Assembly (NCBI GenBank): GCA_022559985.1
Contig: JAFJTR010000011.1
Coordinates: forward strand, 310,001 to 374,000
Source of the DNA: Parastagonospora avenae f. sp. tritici 18332-5
Taxonomy: Eukaryota; Ascomycota; Dothideomycetes; Pleosporales; Phaeosphaeriaceae
Length of the DNA: 64,000 bases
Direction of reading: 5' to 3'
Position 1 is the stretch's first letter. Each line of letters opens with the position of its first letter. A program made the position numbers and the translations under genes. The notes under the pieces were generated by a model. The model was not told where the DNA came from, did no database searches, and was given only the letters and a program-made list of their open reading frames with translations. Shown piece by piece: positions 56,672-64,000 of the stretch.

Positions 56672-57399
56672 ACTGCTTGTTGTTTGCAAGCCTGAACTTC
56701 ATGTGAAGAAGTTTGACCGATTGCTTTTGGTATCTATGTACTTATACGCATTGCTAGTCTCTTGGTAAGACACAGGACTTATTCAACAGCAGTCTAGACG
56801 GTGTGGACGCGCCCTATTACTTCCCAAAACAATTGCTGCCCCACTTTCCCCAGGCGGGCAATCTATCCGCTCCGGCTGGACTTACCCTGCTTCCCGTCCC
56901 CGGCAAACTTCATCTACCCCATGTGCTAGCGCGTGTGTCTCGCGAAACAGCTTCGCGTCGCGTCCATCTTCAGAAAACGCACCTATTAGCAATTGGCACC
57001 ATGCATTGTTACTGCTGACTACAGCAACAACACCTTTACTAGGGCGCGTCAGGCAAACGTCAATTCATTGCACCACCATGGTGCGTGCCATGTAGGGCCC
57101 TGGCAAGCGGAAACGCGCATGGACTCCAGAAAAGCACGGGTTTGATGGCGACACCATTGCTGTCGTACCCAGACAAGTTGTCTCGGTCCAGGTGCCCAGT
57201 GCACGTCGCCCATTGCGTGAGACACAAGGTCAAGCCAACGTGCCACGCAGGCGCACTGCAAGCCGCATCAGGAGTACGTATTACATGTATTACCTTGATC
57301 GTTCCCCCCAGGCACTAACCAACTGCCCTAGATACAACTGCAGCTTCACAGCAAACAGCAGCTTCCCAAATACCGCCCTCTCAAGCCGACAACGTACCG
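56672..57399. other. Intergenic between the phosphoesterase start and the methyltransferase relic
   Basis: No gene that I can support. The last part (from about 57327) is open in the frame that leads into the relic's first cysteine cluster and may be its N-terminal remnant. Confidence 0.4.
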
Positions 57400-60300
57400 G
57401 CCAGGTGATGTTATTTCTGTCGAGGCCGCGGTGGAAATGCAGACCAAGAATGCGTCTTCGCTGGAGGAGACGATCCTAGATGCACCCGCTGTATAGTGAC
57501 AAGAAGAAGAAGTGTCGCCCAGCCACAGCTGAGGAGATACGGACCTTTGTAGCACGATGCGAGCGCTGCAAAATTCGCGGGTTCAAGACATGCAACGGAC
57601 AGCGGCCGCATTGCGACACATGTGAGAGGAACAAGACTCAACATCTCTGCTGGAGACCGCGACCGCAGGCGAATGGAGAGATCCCACAGGCACCGGCTAT
57701 AGTGGCAGCAGTTTCTGGGACGCAACCTACACCTACTCCACGACCTAGCAAAAAGAGCAGGAAAATAGTACCCGAAGCTCATGACCTGCTGGCACACTCG
57801 AGGACGTAGCTATGGCTATAGACGATCAGCGCCAGGTTGATGCTGCAACGACAAGGCCAGAAACCGACGATACCGATGAAACCGTCATGGCCAAGACTTT
57901 TGAAGAAATAGCCATGACCGGTCTGCATGTCCAAGTTGACACTGCAGACGTCGACTCAGTGATAGGGAACGAAATTCCTGATGTCGATTTTACAGCCAAG
58001 ATATCTCGGTCATCCTCCGAACGCTCCCCAGCCAGAAGAGCTACGTCACCGTCACCACAGACGACGATGAAGACCAAATTCAGAGAGAAACCCAAGCAAT
58101 GAATCAAGTTTTGGCGCAAGAGCCGCATGACCGTGCTCGCCGCAGTCGACCAAGGGTATCTTATGTTGAACCTATACCGGACATATTCTCAGACCAAGAA
58201 CTGGACGTTGAACTTGACAATGAGGATGACGATTCCGATGTGTATGAGTCAGGCGCTTCCGCCCCGGAGAGCTTGCCAGACGAGGAATTTGAGTTCGAGT
58301 TCGAAGACCTCCCAGCAGAACAGTCTTCTGCCACAGAAGAGGACGGCGCGACAGAGGAGGATGATGTCGTCAGCGTGACGGAGATTCTACCATCCAAGCC
58401 CAAAACCAAGCCTCGCGCACAGAAAACAGCATCAGCTGCGACTGAAGGTAAGGGCATCGACTTCAGTCTTCCTCCAATCGATAACGTGGAAGATGCCTTT
58501 GCTGATATGGCCGCGAAAGCCCTCGAGCTTAGTTTCGACAATATCCTAAGAGAGCTGGCAGGACACCAGATCAAGGTGGCAACGATGTGCTCAGGCAACG
58601 AGTCCCCGCTGCTGGCGTTCGAACTATTTTCAAAGGCTCTTGTGCAGTCTGGTCATTAACCCCTGCGGGTACATGAGAAATTTGCCGCCGAGATCGAGGT
58701 CTTCAAGCAGGCCTTCATCGAACGAAACTAGGTGCCCGAAATTATCTTTAGGCACGTACGAGAGTTCATTCCCGAGGATGCTATGACCGCGATCACTGCG
58801 TATGGGGCAGATCTAAGCAAAAAGGTCTGGAGGACAATGGTGAATCAGGTGACACCTGGCAAGCCATCTATGCATACGCCAAACCTTTTCGTCCAAGTAT
58901 TGTGCTACTCGAGAACGTCAAAGATCTATCCAAATTATGGTAGGGAGTTGTTTCCATGTGGGACAAGATTGGCTATGAGGCTGCATGGCTGATCCGCGAC
59001 ACCAAACGCTACCGCATCCCCCAAACGAGAGAACGATTGTACATGATCGCCATCGAGAGGAGCCATTACGGCAAAGACGCTAAGAACCCTGGCAAGACCT
59101 GATGGACAAGCTACAGCGCCAATGCAGTAGCCGGTACGAAGCGTGGCTCAAGAACATGCTTCATGAGTCGAGTGAGCATAGTGCGCTCGGTCTGTAGGTG
59201 GATTGGGCTTTATGCAAGCTGCGATACGACCACATTCGCTCAGACGAGCGACTAGTCATACTTCGACCTGTGACTAAGTGGAGTGAGAATGGGACTGTGA
59301 AGTAGGTCACAATAAGAAGAACGCCACCTACCCTTTGGCTTATGCTGACTTTATGACATCAGACCACCTGATTTCGCTAACCGCGCTTGGTACAATTCCC
59401 AGTCTTCGCGGGTCTACGATGCCATTGACATTGTCTATCTACAAGCAGCACAAAAGGGGCACGATGCAATGTATAAGATGGCTGTCCTCGACGTAAGCCA
59501 GAACGTTGATTGATTCAAGAACGGCCTAGGGATACTTCCGTGTATCACTCCGGGAGGATGCGACTTCGCTACCAATCGTCGAAAAGCTCTTAGTGGCAAG
59601 CAGCTCCTGCTGCTGCTGGCCTCTCAACAAGCTTCTGTTCGGCACAGAGACGCAAAAAGAATGTCAGGACCTGGCAGGAAATGCAATGACCACGACTGTC
59701 ATCGGAGCCTCAATCATACCTGCCATCAGATGCGGTCGGCGAGCTTTCCGATCTGACAGTGCACCGAGCTCAGCTCCACACAAGGCAAGCGCCTTACATT
59801 TGAAGGGCCATATTCGCATCAGCTCGCCGAAGGTATATAAGCTTGGTGAGGATGACACCAAGCGAATTAATCTCGCAAAGCTTCGACGCGATGCCTGCCT
59901 GAGCGCCCGCTTGTGTAACTGTGAAGGGGAGAAGAGTATCTGCAAATCTACGATCCGAGTATGTTCTGGCTGCGGACATACAGCATGTGAGAATTGCGCA
60001 GGTAACCCAAAACTATGCTACGACAACACCATTGTCCGGAGCAACTGCAAGCAGACACCGAACGATTTTGTCCAAGAATGGAGACCTAAGCTGGCAACTC
60101 GGTTCACATTCGATGCTTTTCCTGATGTCTGTCAGCTAGCTTCTAAGCTACCAGACAAGACATCGACCTTGAAAACCTTGGTGGATTATGTGATGAAACT
60201 TGACATCAAATCTCATCAGTTCTGTTTCCGAGACGTGCTGAGACGGCATAATGGTTGGACAGTAATCTACAGCTCAGATGGCGCCACCCTAGAACTTCGT

Positions 60301-60780
60301 CTAGTTCACAGAGTGGAATGGTTGCTTTTCCTCAACTGTCCTTCCGAAATTGCGGGTAACGATCTACTGCGCAAAATGTTGCTGGACCCGATTGCGCGTG
60401 CCAAGGTCACCGATTCTCTGCTTGACGTTCAGTGGGAGTTCCGTCTACCATCTACCAAGAAGCACAGCCTGCAAGTCAAATCTTTGGGCTCTAGATGCAG
60501 CTCATGGAGAAGCCGACTAGGTTTGTTAGACCACAAGAGCGAGACTGTCCCTATGTTGTTGCAGGTTGATAGCCAAGCGAAAGACTGCAAAAGTATCCTC
60601 GGGGAGTTCGAGCTGCTGCCTGACTGCGGAACTGCTTCAAGCAGACTCTACAAGCGCACCATCGGCCCTGACCTCTACCTTTTCCTCGACCCAACCCTTC
60701 TCGGAGGATCCGATACCGACGCTTTCACCTTCAGCACGACAATAAGATCTAAATCTCACTCCACTAACCCGTTTAGGTAA
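57400..60780 (+). pseudogene. Relic of a C-5 cytosine DNA methyltransferase gene
   Basis: Two cysteine clusters open the relic: CYFCRGRGGNADQECVF...DPRCTRC, directly after a TGA at 57406, and CERCKIRGFKTC...CDTCERNKTQHLC. Acidic linker sequence follows, then methyltransferase motif I (IKVATMCSGNESPLLAFEL), motif II (FAAEIEVFKQAFIERN), a motif III-like strand, motif VI (IVLLENVKDL), motif VIII (RYRIPQTRERLYMIAI) and motif X (LAGNAMTTTVIGASI). The catalytic Pro-Cys region (motif IV) is missing between 58790 and 58840. Stops at 58657, 58729, 58941, 59100, 59195 and 59511 and at least four frame changes break it. An apparently intact intron (59302-59362) survives. The end (59593-60780) is still open for 395 codons and carries a cysteine pair motif (CSGCGHTACENCAGNP). 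It resembles large pleosporalean methyltransferase-type proteins; the subfamily is uncertain. Confidence 0.78.
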
Positions 60781-61291
60781 CACCCTGTCCATTGCGCAAA
60801 GGCCCCATTCCTAAAGCGTGCATTGCTCGTTTGTGAGGAATAGAGACACGACATGAGCGTTTGTGCGCGCGTGGACTGTTTGGGATAATGCTCAAGCGCA
60901 GATTTCCACGGCATTTGGTGAAATTTACCAGAAGGAGAAGGGTCATTACTGTGTGGTCAATTACATGGTGTACGAAGCTGACATATGAACTGCTGACGCA
61001 GGTACGAAAGTCCTAAGAGGCAATTGTTAAATATGCTTGTACACGAAGAATAGCTTACACAAGAGATGAACGTAGGATGCAAGCTAGGTAGGAAGTAGAC
61101 AGTGGACGGTGCAATGTTCGACAATTGATGGAGTGAATACCTGGAAGGGAAGGTTGGAGGGGTGATTGTGGTGATGACTGAGCTTGGTGCTGATTATGCA
61201 TAGTTAATGCGGTCGCTCGGTATGACGCGATGCTATATTTGCACAATATTCATACACCTCGTAAAGCTATGATACACCCACAAGTCTACAC
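60781..61291. other. Convergent intergenic region
   Basis: It lies between the end of the methyltransferase relic and the stop of the bS18m gene. No gene seen. Confidence 0.5.
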
Positions 61292-61984
61292 TCATATAAA
61301 CCTCGCGGGGTGGCTCTTTTTCAGCACGAGTGGGTGCCTGTGTACACTGGGCATCAGGCCCAGGCCAATCGCTCTCCGTATAGCCTTTGCAATCTTCCTC
61401 TGGTTCTTCGGCCGCAACCCGGTGTCCCTGGAGTGCTTTATCCGCCCTGTTTCTGTCATGTATTCTGACATCATGGTGAAGTTCTGCAGCCTGTTAGTCA
61501 TGTACCAGTCGCTCTAAGCCTTCCGCAACCCACCTTGTACTCGGACACAGGATTGATACCCAGCACGTCGAAAGCGTCACTCTGCGGTTTCTTGCGTCCC
61601 GTCTTCCACTTCTTCTGCTCGGCGCCCGACAGATCCGACGGCGAGTAGACATCGCCCGTTTGCCAGCTGCGGTGTACTTGGCGCTGGAACTGGGCCCGCC
61701 GCTCCGACTCGACCATCTCGCGGGACTGTGTTGGGCGGTCGAGGCCAGCTTCGCGGGCCTGGCGCGTTGCGAGAGAGACGGAAGCGGTCGGTGGAGGACT
61801 CGCTGCACTGCTGGTTTTGAGGAGTTCGAGCAGGGAATCGTCTGTAGTAAGTTCAGTATGGGATGCGGAGGTGGTGCGGAGGCATTGGAGGCGCACTCTG
61901 TTTCTGCGCGCCCGACGAGAAGTGCCGTAGGCATCTTTGCGAAGAGGCGACTGCAGGTCTGAGGGGCAATCGTGTCAACAGCAT
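61292..61984 (-). CDS. RSM18: Mitochondrial small ribosomal subunit protein bS18m
   Basis: A mitoribosomal small-subunit protein of the bacterial S18 family. Three exons (61897-61984, 61534-61841, 61292-61483) with introns of 55 and 50 bp encode 195 residues. The start MLLTRLPLRPAVASSQRCLRHFSS is a typical mitochondrial targeting sequence, with a likely cleavage near RHFSS. The C-terminal half is the S18 domain: EYK-NFTMMSEYMTETGRIKH, then LRPKNQRKIAKAIRRAIGLG and MPSVHRHPLVLKK. The first intron is needed because the start frame meets a stop after RIPY; donor GTGCGC and acceptor CTACAG solve this with an Asn codon at the junction. It shares a 317 bp divergent promoter with a CIA84-like gene. 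Confidence 0.9.
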
Positions 61985-62301
61985 TGTGGCGGTTGTGTGT
62001 ACAGAATTGTCGCGCTGGAGTCGTCTCTGCGAGATTCCTACGGTCCGGGGAAATTCCGCGAGGAGCGGTGGCTCGTGCACTGAAATCATCGCAAAGGCAA
62101 GAGCTCCCCTCCATACTCGGTCACCACCATCTTCACGCTCTTTCCGTCCGGTCTGCTTCGTGTACATAGTTCGCCTCGCTTCTGTTAGTTTCATGGATTC
62201 TGCGACTCCTTAATCAATTACCCCACCGTGGTTCAATTGCTCTCCGCCGCTACGTCACCCTTCGACGCCCGTACCAAATATTTTCTAGAGCTCCGCCCAC
62301 G
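61985..62301. promoter_or_regulatory. Shared divergent promoter of two nuclear-encoded mitochondrial genes
   Basis: Only 317 bp separate the start codons of bS18m (minus) and the CIA84-like gene (plus). No open frame of note lies between. No TATA box stands out; co-regulation is an inference from layout. Confidence 0.5.
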
Positions 62302-64000
62302 ATGCCTTCACACCTCACACGCCTCGTATTCCGCAGTATCATTGCAGACAAGCCCCTCCTTTATCGGGAATGTCGCCTCAGAGCCGTCCAACCGCATTTG
62401 GTCAATCGCACCGCCCGAGTCCTTCCCCACATCCAGCGCCGAACCTTCCTCGACCTGTTTAAGCAACGGCGGAAAGTCAAACCCATGAGAATACCTGCCG
62501 GCTTGGAGACCTTAGCTGAAGTCGACTACAAGACTGAGCATGGCTTGCGACCGCCCGAACCCAAAGTAGTTGCAGAGGCTTTCAAGGTCTACTTTGCGCA
62601 GACGAAGGGGACATTTGAACAATTCCATATTGGAAAGGCATTCCCCGCCTTCGTTTACTTGCTGAACAACCCGAAACCAGACGGAACGCCCTGGCTTAGC
62701 GCGAGAGAACTCAGTGATGACGTCTACTTCAAAATACTCAAGGCCGAAGCTCGACCTAGGGGCAACGCGAAGGTTCACATCATGTTCGGGAAGGCCCTGG
62801 TCGAAGAGTATGCCAGACTAATGGAAGTTGATCCATCAGACACGGGTGGGGATGCATCGCTCCCTTTGGAGGATAATGTCAACGTGAAGAAGGTACGACT
62901 ACTTTCGGCCATGGGGGCCGCTAAAGAAGCGAGGGACATTGCCACATCCTCGTATAGGTATGAACCTACCTCGTCTACTGAGTATCTTCGACTGGTTCGG
63001 AAAGTCTGGGGCATTGTACTCGCAGGCATTGTCCGCGAGGGCAACATCGATGAGGTACGGAGGACAACAGAGATCATACAGCAACAATCGATCCCTATGG
63101 ATGCTAAGATGCAAGAAGATCTTATCAATTTCTTCTGCAAGAATAAAGTTATGGACGACGCAAAGTTTTGGTACAAGTTCCCCATTACTCAGGGTGACAA
63201 AGTCGCGAAGCCTGGCACACTGGCCCTTGCTGCTTTGCTACGAGCATGTGCTCTTGTCGGCGATTTGTCTTTCGGTCAACAGGTGGTGACCTCACTGCTC
63301 CAGAACGACATACCAGAGAAGGGAGCATGGGATGCTGTTTTCCTTTGGTCCGCCGCCATTGGCAAGGGAGTAGACGAGGTTGATCGCATGATGAGTGTTA
63401 TGATTCGGCGCAACGATGACGCACGGAAGAAAAATCATTCAGTCAAGTTGGTCCGGCCCGACGTGGATACCATCAATATGCTGGTTGATTTCGCCAACTC
63501 GAAGAAAGATCCCTATTCGGCTGAGCGATACATTGCTTTGGGTGAAAAGCGTGAAATCATGCCAGATGAGAAGACATATGCAATGCAAATCAAGTATCGC
63601 CTATCGGTCAACGACATTGATGGCGCACGAGCTGCTTACTTCAACCTCCAGGGAGAATTCTCCGGGGCAGAGGAGAGCGTAGCGGTGGTCAACCAGCTGA
63701 TCCGAGCGTTGTGCGAGTCTCAGCAGCATCTTTTCGATGAGCTGATGGTAATGGTCGACGACCTGCATGAGCGCAAGGCCCTTTTTGACCCAGAGACAAT
63801 CGCAGCTCTATGCGTCCTGCATCTAAAACGAGGCGAGGCGATTGATGCTCTTGACCTGTTGCAGACTCATGCACATTCTTATACGCCAGAGCAGCGAACC
63901 CACATTCGAAAAGGACTCGCGGCCTTCGTTCTTGACGGCGATACCAGCACAGCAGATGCATGGGAGACTTATCAGATTATGCGCCAAGTCTTCCAAGAAA
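62302..64000 (+). CDS. CIA84: Mitochondrial PPR-type protein, CIA84-like complex I assembly factor (5' part, runs off window)
   Basis: CIA84 binds a membrane-arm intermediate of respiratory complex I during assembly in Neurospora. The frame is open from ATG 62302 (MPSHLTRLVFRSIIADKPLLYR) to the window end, 566 codons, with no intron. The N-terminus is Arg/Leu/Ser-rich without acids at first, as for matrix proteins, and the segment RRTFLDLFKQRRKVKP resembles the region after the presequence in CIA84. The rest is helical-hairpin sequence with PPR-like periodicity (for example TLALAALLRACALVGDLSFG, PDVDTINMLVDFANSKKD and PDEKTYAMQIKYRLSVNDID). It may instead be a related PPR protein; I hold CIA84 likely but not certain. 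Confidence 0.78.
   Translation, partial: MPSHLTRLVFRSIIADKPLLYRECRLRAVQPHLVNRTARVLPHIQRRTFLDLFKQRRKVKPMRIPAGLETLAEVDYKTEHGLRPPEPKVVAEAFKVYFAQTKGTFEQFHIGKAFPAFVYLLNNPKPDGTPWLSARELSDDVYFKILKAEARPRGNAKVHIMFGKALVEEYARLMEVDPSDTGGDASLPLEDNVNVKKVRLLSAMGAAKEARDIATSSYRYEPTSSTEYLRLVRKVWGIVLAGIVREGNIDEVRRTTEIIQQQSIPMDAKMQEDLINFFCKNKVMDDAKFWYKFPITQGDKVAKPGTLALAALLRACALVGDLSFGQQVVTSLLQNDIPEKGAWDAVFLWSAAIGKGVDEVDRMMSVMIRRNDDARKKNHSVKLVRPDVDTINMLVDFANSKKDPYSAERYIALGEKREIMPDEKTYAMQIKYRLSVNDIDGARAAYFNLQGEFSGAEESVAVVNQLIRALCESQQHLFDELMVMVDDLHERKALFDPETIAALCVLHLKRGEAIDALDLLQTHAHSYTPEQRTHIRKGLAAFVLDGDTSTADAWETYQIMRQVFQE

Overview
The window is nuclear DNA from a filamentous ascomycete, most likely a dothideomycete of the Pleosporales. 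Genes carry mostly 45-60 bp introns with GTRNGT donors, CTAAC/CTGAC branch sites and YAG acceptors. Both strands are used without operons, and gene content is typical of moulds: Sec24, an eisosome protein, a secreted large-subunit catalase, a group X-type hybrid histidine kinase, allantoicase and a CIA84-like protein. There are no tRNA or rRNA genes, CRISPR arrays or intact transposons that I can support.

Layout. 1-13 kb: SEC24 (cut by the window start), a Pil1/Lsp1 eisosome gene, a 2.4 kb divergent gap, a five-exon secreted catalase, a hypothetical gene, an alpha/beta hydrolase, another hypothetical gene and a soluble cytochrome b5. 14-22 kb: four tandem F-box genes of one family. The first is intact, the second has three in-frame TAA stops, the third is frameshifted and has one stop, and the fourth has a C-terminal frameshift. 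22.8-24.2 kb: a broken RGG-rich/cysteine-rich/coiled-coil gene with three in-frame stops. 25.7-28.2 kb: a possible small cysteine-rich protein and a coiled-coil protein. 29.4-37.2 kb: an eight-exon hybrid histidine kinase of about 2368 residues, head to head with an ankyrin-DIL gene that has a GC-AG intron. 41-50.8 kb: allantoicase, a MOSC protein, a Bre4-like membrane protein, a hypothetical gene and KXD1. 52.5-56.7 kb: SEC18 and a 2H phosphoesterase. 57.4-60.8 kb: the relic of a C-5 cytosine DNA methyltransferase. 61.3-64 kb: a divergent pair for the mitochondrial ribosomal protein bS18m and a CIA84-like protein (cut by the window end).

Two things stand out. First, the histidine kinase gene can only be joined cleanly through a one-nucleotide exon at 34442, flanked by two introns with strong splice signals. 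Second, three unrelated or tandem loci (F-box array, RGG/coiled-coil gene, DNA methyltransferase) carry stops in otherwise homologous, mostly in-frame sequence, nearly all of which a C-to-T change would explain. This looks like repeat-induced point mutation or cytosine deamination on multicopy sequence. Exon coordinates were worked out by hand from splice signals and frame; they have not been checked against transcripts or database searches.
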